Positions 25,263 to 34,764 are shown, numbered from the stretch's first letter. The stretch: 44,119 nucleotides of DNA from Bifidobacteriaceae bacterium (GCA_031278655.1 JAITJZ010000057.1:1-44119); one strand, 5' to 3'. Translations and numbers: made by a program. Notes: a model not told the origin generated them from the sequence alone.

Positions 25263-25957
25263 GGCGTGGCCCGCTTGGGGGCGGCCGGCGCCGCCACATC
25301 CGGGCGGCGCAAATAAAGCGGCTGGCAGGAGACGTCCCCGCCGGCGGCGGCCCGGGCCGCCGCCAACCGCGCCAACAGGGCGGGGTCCACACCGATCCCC
25401 TCGCCCACTATTGGCCCGAACCGCTCGGCGTGTTTCTCAGCGCCCGGTCCAACCACCACCGACGCCGCCGGCGCCAGCGCCGGATCGGTCACCGCCGGTC
25501 CCTCCAACCTGGTCAAGCCATCGACCCGGTCGCTGGCACCAACCCGGTAACGGGCCCAATAGACCTCGCGGCGTTTGGCGTCCAAAACCGCCAACAGCGA
25601 GACGCCGCTGCCGAGCCGAAGGCGGCTGACGGCATCGGCGGCCAAAACGTCCAGGTCCGAGACCCCCCAAACCGGCCGGCCGAGCGCGAACCCGAGCGCC
25701 TGCGCGGTCGCCAACGCGATCCTGAGGCCGGTGTAGGGGGCGGGGCCGCGCCCGACGGCGATGGCGGCCAGGTCGCTCGGCGCCAGGTCCTCGCTGGCCA
25801 ACAGCCGTTCGACCAGCGGCAGCATCGACTCAACATGGGCTCTGGGTTGGTCGTGGACCAGGCGCCGGTCGGGCGCGCCTGGCCGGGCCAAGCCGACGGC
25901 GCTGGGACCGGCCGCGCTCAGGCCCAGCACCGGCCCCGGCAGAATCGGATCGCTCAT
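25259..25957 (-). CDS. tsaB: tRNA t6A biosynthesis protein TsaB
   Basis: 232 residues from ATG at 25957. It has the inactive-homologue pattern of TsaB: VLGLSAAGPSAVGLA at the start, HVESMLPLVERLL, IAVGRGPAPYTGLRIALATAQALGFALG (the family's GxGSFTGxR region), and LLAVLDAKRREVYWARYR. It is the platform partner of TsaD in threonylcarbamoyl transfer. A much longer open frame upstream is antisense to the EamA gene and not used; TAGGCT seven bases before 25957 supports this start. It heads the operon with rimI and tsaD. Confidence 0.93.
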   Translation of the reverse strand: MSDPILPGPVLGLSAAGPSAVGLARPGAPDRRLVHDQPRAHVESMLPLVERLLASEDLAPSDLAAIAVGRGPAPYTGLRIALATAQALGFALGRPVWGVSDLDVLAADAVSRLRLGSGVSLLAVLDAKRREVYWARYRVGASDRVDGLTRLEGPAVTDPALAPAASVVVGPGAEKHAERFGPIVGEGIGVDPALLARLAAARAAAGGDVSCQPLYLRRPDVAAPAAPKRATP

Positions 25958-25964
25958 CCTTGAC

Positions 25965-25970
25965 AGCCTA
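25965..25970 (-). promoter_or_regulatory. -10 box TAGGCT of the tsaB-rimI-tsaD operon
   Basis: TAGGCT and seven bases before the ATG of tsaB. The short AAGG just before the ATG is the only ribosome-binding-like sequence. Confidence 0.55.
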
Positions 25971-26043
25971 ACCGGCGCCGGCGTTGGCGCCCGCCGTCCG
26001 GCGGAATGCGTGCGGGCGCGCTGGCATGCGTGCGGGCGCGCGG

Positions 26044-26901
26044 TCAGGGACCCCGGGCCTCGTCCCAGGCGGCCCCGGCCGTGCCAGCGGTCACCAGCGC
26101 CATGCCCCCAACAACTCCCCAACCAAGGCTCTGACCTGCGATGATCCACCCGAACAGGGCGGCCGACGCGGGGGCCAAGGCCGTCATGACACCAAAGGTG
26201 GCGGCGGACATGCCGCGCAACGCGATCATTTCCAAGGCGTAGGGGACCAAGGTTCCGAGCAGCGCCACCAACGCGCCCCAGGCCAGCGTCCCGGGCCCGA
26301 CCGGCCGCGCCAGGAGGTCCGGCAGACCGCGCGGCAGCGCCGCCAACGCCGCCACGGCCATGCCGATGGCCATGCCATCGGCGCCCACGAAGACGCGGCC
26401 GACCCACCGGGCCGAGAGGATGTAGCCGGCCCAGGACGCCCCGGCGGCCAAGATGAAGACCGTGCCCAGCGCGTTGACGCCGCCCAGGTCGAAGCCGGAC
26501 ACCAGCGCCACCCCGGCCAGCGCCGCGACCGCCCACAGCCAGGCGCGCCAGCGGCGCGCCAGGATGACCGACAAAGCCAACGGCCCCAGCATCTCCATGG
26601 TGACGGCGGGGCCCACCGGAATCAGGTTGATGGCCTCGTAGAAGAAGGAGTTCATGGTCGCCAGCGACAACCCGTAGGCGGCCGCCGCCGCCCACTCTTG
26701 GCGGCTCAGCCCCTTCAGGCGCGGGCGCACCAGCGCCAGCAGCACCAGCGCCGAGAGCCCATTGCGGAACAACACCATCGAAGCCGGCCCGGCCACCTCG
26801 AAAGCTTTGACGGCGAAGCCGGAGGCGGCGTTGACCGACAGTTGCGCCGCCACCGCCAGGGCAAGGGCCGCCCTCAGGCTGACCGGCCGGGCAGGGGACA
26901 C
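26044..26901 (-). CDS. EamA family transporter (RhtA-like)
   Basis: 285 residues, about ten membrane helices in two EamA repeats, with FRNGLSALVLLALVRPRL in the first repeat and ALAPASAALFGWIIAGQSLG near the end of the second, as in RhtA-type threonine/homoserine exporters. The substrate is not certain; drug/metabolite transport is the superfamily role. The start is GTG at 26901 with TAGGCT seven bases upstream. The next gene upstream has its own TAGGCT box, so the two are probably transcribed separately. Confidence 0.9.
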   Translation of the reverse strand: MSPARPVSLRAALALAVAAQLSVNAASGFAVKAFEVAGPASMVLFRNGLSALVLLALVRPRLKGLSRQEWAAAAAYGLSLATMNSFFYEAINLIPVGPAVTMEMLGPLALSVILARRWRAWLWAVAALAGVALVSGFDLGGVNALGTVFILAAGASWAGYILSARWVGRVFVGADGMAIGMAVAALAALPRGLPDLLARPVGPGTLAWGALVALLGTLVPYALEMIALRGMSAATFGVMTALAPASAALFGWIIAGQSLGWGVVGGMALVTAGTAGAAWDEARGP

Positions 26902-26908
26902 GCCGCCA

Positions 26909-26914
26909 AGCCTA
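26909..26914 (-). promoter_or_regulatory. -10 box TAGGCT of the EamA gene
   Basis: TAGGCT, seven bases, then GTG (26901). It overlaps the stop codon region of the upstream membrane-protein gene (stop at 26912). Confidence 0.55.
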
Positions 26915-27301
26915 GAGGTCGCCGACCCCGGACGCCTGGTGCAGCCGTTCGGTCAGCCCATAGAGGGCTTGGACGTTGTTCTCCAAGTGGTAGTAGTGCC
27001 CGATGTAAGCCGCTTCCAGCCCAATCAGCACGGCGCTGAGCGCGATCAGCCCGCCCAGGATCCAGGCGTCCGGCTGGGCGCACCAGGCCAGGTAGAGGGC
27101 CAGGCCGGTCAGGGCCAGGGCCGTCAAGGCCCCGAAGAACAGGGTCACCAACAGGTGAATCAGGCGCTCATGCTGGTAGTTGCGGGTTTGGGCGTCATGG
27201 AACCGGACCAAGCGGGCCAGCCCGCGCGCGTCCTGGGACGCTTCCACCGCCGCCAGCCGCTCCTCGACCGCCTCGATGTGACGCCGAATCCTCCGGTTCA
27301 C
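26912..27301 (-). CDS. Small membrane protein with two transmembrane helices
   Basis: 129 residues from GTG at 27301. A charged helical N-terminus (RRIRRHIEAVEERLAAVE) leads to LARLVRFHDAQTRNYQHERLIHLLVTLFFG, then two membrane helices (about residues 48-70 and 80-100) with a short loop, and a cytoplasmic tail YYHLENNVQALYGLTERL. No family name is certain. A longer start two codons upstream (27307) would overlap the -10 box directly, whereas 27301 leaves the six-base spacing seen elsewhere, so I use 27301. Its role is unknown. Confidence 0.8.
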   Translation of the reverse strand: MNRRIRRHIEAVEERLAAVEASQDARGLARLVRFHDAQTRNYQHERLIHLLVTLFFGALTALALTGLALYLAWCAQPDAWILGGLIALSAVLIGLEAAYIGHYYHLENNVQALYGLTERLHQASGVGDL

Positions 27302-27307
27302 GGCCAC

Positions 27308-27313
27308 AGCCTA
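27308..27313 (-). promoter_or_regulatory. -10 box TAGGCT deciding the start of the membrane-protein gene
   Basis: TAGGCT directly abuts GTG GCC and is six bases from the GTG at 27301, matching the leaderless spacing found upstream of other genes. Confidence 0.55.
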
Positions 27314-27350
27314 GCGCCCGCCCCGCCCCGCGCCGGGCGCGGCCCGGGCC

Positions 27351-27406
27351 GTGACATAACCCCGCACACATTGACCCCCGCGCGAACTTGCGCGGGGTTA
27401 TGTCAC
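27351..27406. repeat. 15-bp inverted repeat with a competing inner hairpin upstream of valS
   Basis: GTGACATAACCCCGC (27351-27365) pairs perfectly with GCGGGGTTATGTCAC (27392-27406). Within it CCCCGCGC (27375-27382) can instead pair with GCGCGGGG (27390-27397), so the two forms exclude each other. The rest of the 304-base gap before valS is C-rich sequence without a gene. Confidence 0.8.
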
Positions 27407-27611
27407 CGGCCACCCGGCCGACGGAACAACCAGCCCCAAGCCCGCCACCAGGCCCTACGACACCACCACCCACTTTGCTTAAGCCCTGACCCCCGCCCCG
27501 CCACCCGCCCGCCGATCCGACCGCCCCCGACCGCCCCCGCACGCCGGCGTCTGGGACATTCATCCCGGATTTGGCCGGGCCGCCGCCGAGCATCTGGGAG
27601 GATAGGACACC

Positions 27612-30353
27612 GTGAGCCAACACCGCGATCTGCGCCACCTGCGCCCAGCCGTGCCGGACAGGCCCAGCCTGGACGGCCTTGAGACAAAGTGGGACCAGGG
27701 CTGGTCGGCCCAGGGCACCTACACCTTCAGACTTGGCACGCCGCGAGCCGAGGTCTTCTCGATCGACACTCCGCCGCCAACGGTCTCTGGCTCGCTGCAT
27801 GTGGGGCACGTCTTCTCCTACACCCACACGGACATCGTGGCGCGCTTCCAACGCATGTCCGGCAAAGAGGTCTTCTACCCAATGGGTTGGGATGACAACG
27901 GCCTGCCGACCGAACGCCGGGTCCAGAACTACTACGGCGTCCGCTGCGAGCCGTCGCTGCCCCACGACCCTGATTTCGTCCCGCCGTTGGAGGGCGGCCA
28001 GCCCAGCGCCGCCAGCCAAGACAGCGCCGCCAGCCAAGGCAAGGCCGCCAAGCCCGCCGGCCCGGTGCCGATCTCGAGGCGCAACTTTGTCGAGCTGTGC
28101 CAGCGCCTGTCCGCCGAGGATGAGAAGCAGTTCGAGGCGCTGTGGCGCCATCTGGGGCTGTCCGTCGATTGGACCCAGACGTATCAGACGATCGACCGCC
28201 ACGCCCGCGCCACCTCGCAGCTGGCCTTCCTGCGCAACCTGGCCCGGGGCGAGGCTTACCAGCAGCTCGCCCCGACCCTCTGGGACGTCACCTTCCGCAC
28301 CGCCGTCGCCCAGGCCGAGTTGGTCGACCGCGACCAGCCCGGCGCCTATCACCGCATCGGTTTCGCCCGCGTCGACCAGACCGCCGATGCCGCCAAGCCC
28401 GCCGATGCCGCCAAGCCCGACCCAGCAGCGTCACCCGACGCCGCCGGACGCGTCTACATCGAGACCACCCGCCCCGAGTTGCTGCCGGCCTGCGTCGCCC
28501 TGGTGGCCCATCCGGACGACCAGCGTTATCAGGAGCTGTTCGGGACGCGCGTCAGGGTGCCGCTGTTCGGCACCGAGGTCCCGGTCGTGGCGCACCCCCT
28601 GGCCGAGCCGGACAAGGGTTCTGGCATCGCCATGGTCTGCACCTTCGGCGATGTCACCGATGTCATCTGGTGGCGCGAGCTGCACCTGCCGACCCGCGCC
28701 ATCCTGGGCTGGGACGGACGCGTCCTGCCGGAGGCGCCCATGGGCGTCGACTCCCCCGCGGGCCGGTCGGCTTACGCGCAGATCGCTGGCCTGACGGTCT
28801 TCAGCGCCCGCAAGCGCGTGGTCGAGCTGTTGCGCGACAGCGGCGAGCTGGTGGGCGAGCCGCAGCCGATCACCCACCCGGTCAAGTTCTTCGAGAAGGG
28901 CGAGAAACCGCTCGAGATCATCCCCACCCGCCAGTGGTACCTGGCCAACGGCGGCACGGACCAGGCCTTGCGCCGCCGGCTGCTGGCCCGCGGCGACGAG
29001 CTGACCTGGTACCCGGACTTCATGCGGGTGCGTTACCAGAACTGGGTCGAGGGCTTGAACAGCGATTGGCTGATCTCGCGGCAGCGTTTCTTCGGCGTGC
29101 CGTTCCCGGTCTGGTACCCGGTCGACCAGTTCGGCCACCCGGTCCACGACCGCCCCATCGTCCCGGCCGAGGATCAGTTGCCGGTCGATCCGGCCAGCGA
29201 CACCCCCAGCGGTTACAGGCCGGATCAGCGCGGCAAGCCGGGCGGTTTCATCGGCGACCCGGATGTCATGGACACCTGGGCGACGTCATCGCTGACGCCG
29301 CAGATCGCCACCCATTGGCGCGACGACCAAGCGCTCCACGAGTCGACTTTCCCCATGGACCTGCGCCCGCAGGCCCAGGACATCATCCGCACCTGGCTGT
29401 TCTCGACCGTTGTCCGGGCCGAGTTGGAGCAGCGCTCCTTGCCCTTCTACAACGCCGCCATCAGCGGTTTCATCTTGGACCCGGATCGCAAGAAGATGTC
29501 GAAGTCGAAGGGCAACGTGGTCACGCCGATGGGCCTGTTGGAACAGCACGGGTCCGATGCCGTCCGCTACTGGGCCGCCTCGGCTCGCTTGGGCACGGAC
29601 GCGGCTTTCGAGCCCGGACAGATGAAGGTCGGGCGCCGCCTGGCGATCAAGATTCTGAACGCCTCCAAGTTCGTGTTGTCGTTCTTGGCGGCCGGCGCCG
29701 AGGGCGCCGGCCCCTTGGCGCTGGACCCGGCGCGGGTGACCGATCCGTTGGACCGCTCGATGCTGGCGACATTGGCGACGGTGGTCGCCACCGCCACCGA
29801 GGCGCTGGAGGCCTACGACCACACCCGGGCGCTGGAGGTGACGGAGACGTTCTTCTGGACCTTCTGCGACGACTACATCGAGTTGGTCAAGGCCCGCGCC
29901 CATGGCGAGGCCGGCCCCGAGGGGGCGGCCTGCGCCCAGACCGCCCTGGGTCTGGCCCTGGCGGTGCTGTTGCGCCTGTTCGCGCCGTTCCAGCCGTTCG
30001 CCACCGAGGAGGTCTGGTCTTGGTGGCATCATCAGGGTCAGTCGATCCACCGCCAGCCTTGGCCCACGCCCGGCGAACTGGTCCCAGACCAGGCCGCGGC
30101 TGGCGACGCGGGCGTTTTGGCCGTGGCCGGAGGCGTGCTCAGCGCCCTGCGCAAGGCCAAGTCTGAGGCCAAAGTCTCAATGCGGGCCGAATTGGCCAGC
30201 GCCACGGTGGCCGTCCCGGCCGAGTTGACCGCTGCCGCGGTGGCCGCCAAAGCCGACATCATGGCGGCGGGCCGGACGGCCGAACTGGTCCTGGCGGCAT
30301 CGGGCACCGAAACCATCGACCTGCTTTCCGCCACCCTCAGCCCATCCCAATAA
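27612..30353 (+). CDS. valS: Valyl-tRNA synthetase
   Basis: 913 residues from GTG, with GGGAGGATAG ahead. Class I signatures: HVGH at residues 63-66 in [15 protein letters not shown] and KMSKS near residue 628. [20 protein letters not shown] is typical of the actinobacterial/archaeal-like ValRS group; the editing domain and the tRNA anticodon-binding helices follow. Two low-complexity in-frame insertions are present (about residues 135-155, [11 protein letters not shown]; and about 256-277, [12 protein letters not shown]), the second made of two copies of the iterated 12-mer. It charges tRNA-Val in the cytoplasm. No T-box is visible in the leader. Confidence 0.97.
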   Translation: MSQHRDLRHLRPAVPDRPSLDGLETKWDQGWSAQGTYTFRLGTPRAEVFSIDTPPPTVSGSLHVGHVFSYTHTDIVARFQRMSGKEVFYPMGWDDNGLPTERRVQNYYGVRCEPSLPHDPDFVPPLEGGQPSAASQDSAASQGKAAKPAGPVPISRRNFVELCQRLSAEDEKQFEALWRHLGLSVDWTQTYQTIDRHARATSQLAFLRNLARGEAYQQLAPTLWDVTFRTAVAQAELVDRDQPGAYHRIGFARVDQTADAAKPADAAKPDPAASPDAAGRVYIETTRPELLPACVALVAHPDDQRYQELFGTRVRVPLFGTEVPVVAHPLAEPDKGSGIAMVCTFGDVTDVIWWRELHLPTRAILGWDGRVLPEAPMGVDSPAGRSAYAQIAGLTVFSARKRVVELLRDSGELVGEPQPITHPVKFFEKGEKPLEIIPTRQWYLANGGTDQALRRRLLARGDELTWYPDFMRVRYQNWVEGLNSDWLISRQRFFGVPFPVWYPVDQFGHPVHDRPIVPAEDQLPVDPASDTPSGYRPDQRGKPGGFIGDPDVMDTWATSSLTPQIATHWRDDQALHESTFPMDLRPQAQDIIRTWLFSTVVRAELEQRSLPFYNAAISGFILDPDRKKMSKSKGNVVTPMGLLEQHGSDAVRYWAASARLGTDAAFEPGQMKVGRRLAIKILNASKFVLSFLAAGAEGAGPLALDPARVTDPLDRSMLATLATVVATATEALEAYDHTRALEVTETFFWTFCDDYIELVKARAHGEAGPEGAACAQTALGLALAVLLRLFAPFQPFATEEVWSWWHHQGQSIHRQPWPTPGELVPDQAAAGDAGVLAVAGGVLSALRKAKSEAKVSMRAELASATVAVPAELTAAAVAAKADIMAAGRTAELVLAASGTETIDLLSATLSPSQ

Positions 30354-30383
30354 CTCCCGGGCGGAACACCGGCCGCTCGCGGC

Positions 30384-32369
30384 CTACTCGCGGCGCAGCA
30401 GTTCGGGGGTGAGGCGCGTGCGGGTCAACGGCATGGTCACGGCCACGATCAGGGCGGCGCCCAGGACTGCGGCGCCCAGGGCCAGGCCCAACTGCGCCCA
30501 GGGAAAATCGACGTAATCGCGGCGCCAGTCCGGCAGCCAGTAGGAGCTCAGGGCGGCGGCGCCGCCCACCGCCCCCAATCCGACCGCGCCCACCAGCGGC
30601 GCCGCCACCTGCAGGGCTTGCGCCCGGCGCAAGACTGTGCCAGGCACCCCGAGGGCAATCTGGCGGGCGACCATGGCCCGGCGCTCCTTGGCCCGGTCGA
30701 TCGCTGTGATCGCCAGGTTCACCACCGCCACCGCCACGGCCAGGGCCACCAGCGCCCAGAAGCCGGTCAGGAGCGTGACCTCCTCGCGGTAGCCGAACAA
30801 TTCCTCGCCGGTGGCCGTCAGCCCCAGCGGTTCGACCGCCGCGGCCAATTCACGCTGCGCCTCCAGGCCGGGCGTCTCCAACAGCACGTCAAGCATCTGC
30901 GGCTGCCCCAGGGCGGCGATGGCCAAGTCGATAGGAATGAAGATCCCGCCGGAGGACGGCTGCCAGCGCATGCCCGGATCGCGGCGCGGCACCGGCGGCA
31001 GCCGGATGACCTCGCGGGACAGGGCGAACTCGACCGGCTCCCCGACCGGCCACAGCGCCAAGGCAGCAATGTCGGTGTCCGGTCGCCGCTCGTAGTCGGT
31101 GCTGCCGAAGAGGCTGTAGGCGCTCGGCTCGGGTTCCAGCCAGCGCACCTCTTGGTCGGAGCAGCCAACCGCGCTCGGGAGGATGACGGCCAGGTCGGCG
31201 CAGGAGCCGACAACCACGGGCCCGTCGCAGTATTCGCGGGTCGGGTCGCAGGCGTACGGATCGTGGTGAGGGCCGGCCGGGTCGAACTCCCAGTTCACGA
31301 TGACGGCTTTGACGCCGGGCAGCCGCGCCACCACCTCGCGCGCCTCCGGTGGGATTGTGCGGCTGGTTTCGCCCGGGCTCCAAGACCATTCCGCCTCGCC
31401 CTGAGGGCGCAGCGTCACCATTTGAGGCCCGTTCTCAAGCACCCGCTCGCCGGTCAGGATGGCGCCACTGTGCTCCATTTTCCACAGCTGCCCGGACGCC
31501 GCCACCGTCAGCATGACGACCGCGCCCAAGCCCAAGACCAGGCGCGTGCCGGAGGAAGGCTCCGCCTGAATGCCGCGCCCGGCCAGCTGCAAGACGGTCC
31601 GCCGGCTGCGGGCCAGGGCGGCGCCGAGGCGGTCGGACACCAGCGGCACGCTCAGCGCCAGCCCAGCGACCACCGCCACCGCCGCCCCGCCCGTGACCCA
31701 GTACCGGACCGTGCGCGCGAGCACCGTCGGTTCCGTCCCCACCCAGATCAGCGCGCCAGCGCCGAGGGCGAAGGGCGCCAGCCGCCACCAGCCGGGCTTG
31801 GCCCGCGCGGCGGCGCTGGGCGTCGCCTTCGGTTCGGCGCGCAGCCGGCGCGCCGGGGCCGCCGCCAGCAAGGCCGAGAACAGCGCCACCGCCAGGGCGA
31901 TCACGGCCAGCCAGTGAACGCCCAAGCTCAGCGTGCCGGCGAACCAGCCCGGCCCTCGGCGCACAGCCGCCGATGCCGCCGGCCCCACCGCCGCGAAGAC
32001 GGCCACGCCCGCGACCGCCCCGGCCAGCGCCAGCAGACCGTTCTCGGCCATGGCCACGGCCACGGTCCGTCCGGGTCTGAGGCCAAGCAGGCGCAGGGCC
32101 GCGAGGCGCTGGTCGCGGGTCGCCGCCGACAGCCGCCCAACCGTCGCCAGCAGCAGGAACACCGGCGTGGCGACGAAGCACAGGACCGTTGCGACCATCG
32201 CGCGGATGGTCGGGTCGAGCACCGCGCCGGGGCCGGCCAGGGCGCCGGGCAGGGCCGCCACTGCGGCTATCAGCAGGGCGGCCACGCCGTTGCCGATGAC
32301 GATGCCGAGTTTGCGGCTGGCGGCGTCGGCTTTGACGAAGCGGACCGCCAGTGTCAGCGCGGCGACCAC
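30384..32369 (-). CDS. FtsX/MacB-type ABC transporter permease
   Basis: 661 residues with about ten membrane helices: a set in the first 270 residues, then a large external domain (about residues 300-525, containing paired Cys in YACDPTREYCDG and SCADLAVILPSAVGCSD), and a C-terminal FtsX-like domain with LLTGFWALVALAVAVAVVNLAI and AKERRAMVARQIALGVPG. It pairs with the ATPase encoded just upstream, whose stop it overlaps. Likely a PadR-controlled exporter or mechanotransmission pump of antimicrobial-peptide or lipoprotein type; the substrate is unknown. Confidence 0.88.
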   Translation of the reverse strand: MVAALTLAVRFVKADAASRKLGIVIGNGVAALLIAAVAALPGALAGPGAVLDPTIRAMVATVLCFVATPVFLLLATVGRLSAATRDQRLAALRLLGLRPGRTVAVAMAENGLLALAGAVAGVAVFAAVGPAASAAVRRGPGWFAGTLSLGVHWLAVIALAVALFSALLAAAPARRLRAEPKATPSAAARAKPGWWRLAPFALGAGALIWVGTEPTVLARTVRYWVTGGAAVAVVAGLALSVPLVSDRLGAALARSRRTVLQLAGRGIQAEPSSGTRLVLGLGAVVMLTVAASGQLWKMEHSGAILTGERVLENGPQMVTLRPQGEAEWSWSPGETSRTIPPEAREVVARLPGVKAVIVNWEFDPAGPHHDPYACDPTREYCDGPVVVGSCADLAVILPSAVGCSDQEVRWLEPEPSAYSLFGSTDYERRPDTDIAALALWPVGEPVEFALSREVIRLPPVPRRDPGMRWQPSSGGIFIPIDLAIAALGQPQMLDVLLETPGLEAQRELAAAVEPLGLTATGEELFGYREEVTLLTGFWALVALAVAVAVVNLAITAIDRAKERRAMVARQIALGVPGTVLRRAQALQVAAPLVGAVGLGAVGGAAALSSYWLPDWRRDYVDFPWAQLGLALGAAVLGAALIVAVTMPLTRTRLTPELLRRE

Positions 32370-33145
32370 GGCGTCCCCTCGCCGCCGGGCGCCTCGGCTT
32401 CGAGGGCGGTCTGGCCGCCCACGACGCGCCCGTCTTGGAGCAGGATTTCGCGCCCGGCCCAGGCTGCCACCCGCGGCTCGTGGGTGACCAGGAGAACGGC
32501 GCTGCCCTGGTCGCGGGCGGCGCCGACGAGGGCTTCGAGCACCAGTTCGCCGGTGATGGTGTCGAGCGAGCCTGTCGGCTCGTCGGCCAAGATGACCTCG
32601 GGGCCGTGGACCAGGGCGCGGGCGACCGCCGCCCGCTGCGCCTGCCCGCCCGAGACCTGGGAGACCAGCCGGTCGGCCTGTTCGACCACGCCCAACCGGG
32701 CGAGGTAATCGCGGGCCCGCCGCCGGGCCGCGCCCGGCGGCGTTCCGGTCAGGCGCAGCGGCATCTCGACGTTCTCCGCCAGGGTCAGCTCCGGGATCAG
32801 GTCGCCGAACTGGAAGACCAGACCGCAGTGGCGCAGGCGCAGGTCGCTGCGCTTTTTCTCGGACAGATTATCCAGGCGGGCGCCGTTCAGCCAGGCGCCG
32901 CCGCGCTCCGGCGCGAGCAGCCCGGCGAGCAGATGCAGGAGGGTCGATTTGCCTGAGCCGGACGGCCCCATCAGGGCGACGATCTCTCCGGGCGCGACCG
33001 CCAGCGAGACGCCTTTGAGGACTTCGGTGGTCCCGAACGACCGCCAGAGGTCGACTCCGGCCAAGGTCGCCCGCCGGGCGGCGGGCGGGACGGCGGCCTC
33101 AGCGTCCGGGCTGACGCCCCGCCGGGCGTCACGGTCAGCCATCAT
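32354..33145 (-). CDS. ABC transporter ATPase, LolD/MacB type
   Basis: 263 residues from ATG at 33145, which has GGGGAGG six bases ahead; an earlier ATG at 33163 is less likely. Walker A is GPSGSGKST, the Q-loop is VFQFGDLIPELTLAENV, the signature is VSGGQAQR, Walker B is VILADEPTGSLD and the H-loop His is in LVTHEPR. DEPTGSLD and the loop sequence are typical of the MacB/LolD/FtsE group that works with FtsX-like permeases, as encoded next. The start overlaps the padR gene by eleven bases and the stop overlaps the permease by sixteen. Confidence 0.93.
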   Translation of the reverse strand: MMADRDARRGVSPDAEAAVPPAARRATLAGVDLWRSFGTTEVLKGVSLAVAPGEIVALMGPSGSGKSTLLHLLAGLLAPERGGAWLNGARLDNLSEKKRSDLRLRHCGLVFQFGDLIPELTLAENVEMPLRLTGTPPGAARRRARDYLARLGVVEQADRLVSQVSGGQAQRAAVARALVHGPEVILADEPTGSLDTITGELVLEALVGAARDQGSAVLLVTHEPRVAAWAGREILLQDGRVVGGQTALEAEAPGGEGTPWSPR

Positions 33146-33710
33146 GTCGGGCCTCCCCGTCATGCTCGGATCCCAGGACCGCGGCCGCGCCGCCGTCCGC
33201 CCGCAGGGCCTTCGCCGCCAGCCGCGCGCCGGCCAATTCGATCCATTTCAGGTCGGCTTCGAGATGGGCCACCTCGTAGTCGCCCGCCAGCCGGTCGACG
33301 GCGTCGCCAGCGTGACGGGCGGCCGTCAACTCGCGCATCCGAACCAGGTAGACCTGCTGTTGGGCGGCCAACACGGCGGCGGGCGAACGCCCGGCGGCCA
33401 GTGCCAGGATCACCTTGGTGAACAATTCGCCGGGCCGGCCCTGGGGCAGGCCCGGCGTCGCCAACCAGGTGTCGAAGTCTTCGACCCCCCGCCCGGTGAT
33501 GGCGTAGAGGCGCCGCTCGGCGCCCTCGCCAGGCGCGAAGCCGACATCTTGGACCAACCCGTCGCGCTCCAGGCGCGCCAAGGTCGCGTAAACCTGCCCG
33601 TATTTCAATTCGCGGCCCTGCCCAAGCAACCGGTCATAGCGCTGTTTCAGCGCCCAACCGTGCGCGGGGCCCGCGTCCAGGAGGGCCAGCATCGCCATTG
33701 GAACCGTCAT
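33135..33710 (-). CDS. PadR-family transcriptional regulator
   Basis: 191 residues from ATG at 33710. The winged helix is recognisable: MAMLALLDAGPAHGWALKQRYDRLLGQ, then GQVYATLARLERDGLVQDVG and RRLYAITGRGVEDFDTWL, followed by a C-terminal helical dimerisation part (VYLVRMRELTAARHAGD). It is the first gene of the operon with the ABC transporter and should repress it. The transcript would start next to the ATG: TATATT lies seven bases upstream, inside the ATATACA palindrome, so binding of the regulator there would block its own promoter. The inducer is not known. Confidence 0.92.
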   Translation of the reverse strand: MTVPMAMLALLDAGPAHGWALKQRYDRLLGQGRELKYGQVYATLARLERDGLVQDVGFAPGEGAERRLYAITGRGVEDFDTWLATPGLPQGRPGELFTKVILALAAGRSPAAVLAAQQQVYLVRMRELTAARHAGDAVDRLAGDYEVAHLEADLKWIELAGARLAAKALRADGGAAAVLGSEHDGEARHDG

Positions 33711-33717
33711 GCGCCCC

Positions 33718-33723
33718 AATATA
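33718..33723 (-). promoter_or_regulatory. -10 box TATATT of the padR-ABC operon
   Basis: TATATT, seven bases, then ATG at 33710. It overlaps the left arm of the ATATACA palindrome. Confidence 0.6.
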
Positions 33724-33737
33724 CACTAGATGTATAT
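33719..33737. promoter_or_regulatory. Putative PadR operator, ATATACA-N5-TGTATAT
   Basis: A perfect 7-5-7 inverted repeat (centre CTAGA) covers the -10 region of padR. An AT-rich ATAC/GTAT dyad is typical of PadR binding sites, and its strongly AT-rich sequence stands out in this GC-rich DNA. Confidence 0.7.
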
Positions 33738-33924
33738 GGCCGTCGAGGACCTTTTTCGGGCCTTGCCGAAGCAACCTGCGGACGGCCGACGGCTCCGCCC
33801 CGCGCGCGCCGCGCCCGCGGCCAACCGTCCAGCGCGCCAATGACGCGGTGGGGAATATTGATGAGGCGCAGGGTATCTTTATGCACGGCATCTGACCACG
33901 ACCGACCGAGTTAGGACTAACACC

Positions 33925-34722
33925 ATGACATCGCGTTCCCTAAAGCAACTGACCGGGCTCGGCCTGGCCGCCGCCCTGACACTGACCCTGACCGCCTGCG
34001 GCGCGGGCGAGGTCGAGAAGGCCGGCGGCGGCGCCGACAGCCCCGTCGTGACCGTCCAAGAGGGCAAGCTGATCGTTTGCACCAACCCGCCCTACGCTCC
34101 CTTCGAGGAGGTCAAGGGCGACCAAGTGGTCGGCTTCGACATGGACCTGACCGGCGAGGTCGCCAAGGACCTGGGGCTTGAGATCGAGTTCGTCGAGGCG
34201 GTCTTCGAGTCCATCGAATCCGGCGAGTCGCTCAACTCCGACTCCTGCGACATCGGCGCCAGCGCGATCACCATCACCGAGGACCGCCTGGCCAAACTCG
34301 ACTTCTCCGACCCGTATTACGAGACCACCATGGGCCTGCTGGTCAGCGCCGAGTCCGGGATCACATCCCTGGCCGACCTGACGGGCAAGGCGGTCGGCGT
34401 CCAGCAGGGCACCACCGGCGAGGACTGGGCCAACCAGCAGCCCGAGCTGACCGAGATCAGGCAGTTCGAGGGGCTCGGCGACCAGGTCACGGCGCTCAAG
34501 ACCGGCGGCGTGGCGGGCATCTTCAACGATGAGCCGACCCTCACCCCCTACGAGGACGAGGGCTTCAAAGTTGTGGGCCAGTTCGACACCGGCGAGCAGT
34601 TCGGCTTCGCCGTCAAGAAGGGCTCGGACGAACTGTTGGCGCAGATCAACAAGACCCTCGAGCGGGTGCGCTCGGACGGCACCTATGACGAGCTGGTGGC
34701 CAAGTGGTTCTCGGTCAAGTGA
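33925..34722 (+). CDS. Polar amino-acid ABC transporter, substrate-binding lipoprotein
   Basis: 265 residues. A signal peptide ends in a lipobox LTAC with Cys25. The mature part is a family 3 binding protein (SBP_bac_3): GKLIVCTNPPYAPFEEVKGDQVVGFDMDLTGEVAKDLGL, CDIGASAITITEDRLAKLDFSDPYYET, and LKTGGVAGIFNDEPTLTPY. It would hold an amino acid outside the membrane and pass it to the permease encoded 42 bases downstream. No ribosome binding site of full strength precedes the ATG; the region 33738-33924 holds no gene, only a possible TATCTT -10 near 33873. The exact amino acid is not known. Confidence 0.93.
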   Translation: MTSRSLKQLTGLGLAAALTLTLTACGAGEVEKAGGGADSPVVTVQEGKLIVCTNPPYAPFEEVKGDQVVGFDMDLTGEVAKDLGLEIEFVEAVFESIESGESLNSDSCDIGASAITITEDRLAKLDFSDPYYETTMGLLVSAESGITSLADLTGKAVGVQQGTTGEDWANQQPELTEIRQFEGLGDQVTALKTGGVAGIFNDEPTLTPYEDEGFKVVGQFDTGEQFGFAVKKGSDELLAQINKTLERVRSDGTYDELVAKWFSVK

Positions 34723-34764
34723 CGCGGCCGCCGGCGGCGCCGTGACCGGGGGACGGCTGGCGCC

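Noticed and set aside
25958-26695. A 478-aa version of TsaB
   Set aside because: The added N-terminal part is antisense to the EamA transporter gene; the family start and a -10 box support 25957.
27407-27611. T-box or other amino-acid leader upstream of valS
   Set aside because: The region is C-rich and lacks the T-box core; only the hairpin pair at 27351-27406 is structured.
30618-32708. Long forward open frame opposite the FtsX permease and ATPase
   Set aside because: A low-complexity Arg/Gln/His-rich translation without motifs; the reverse-strand genes explain the coding signal.
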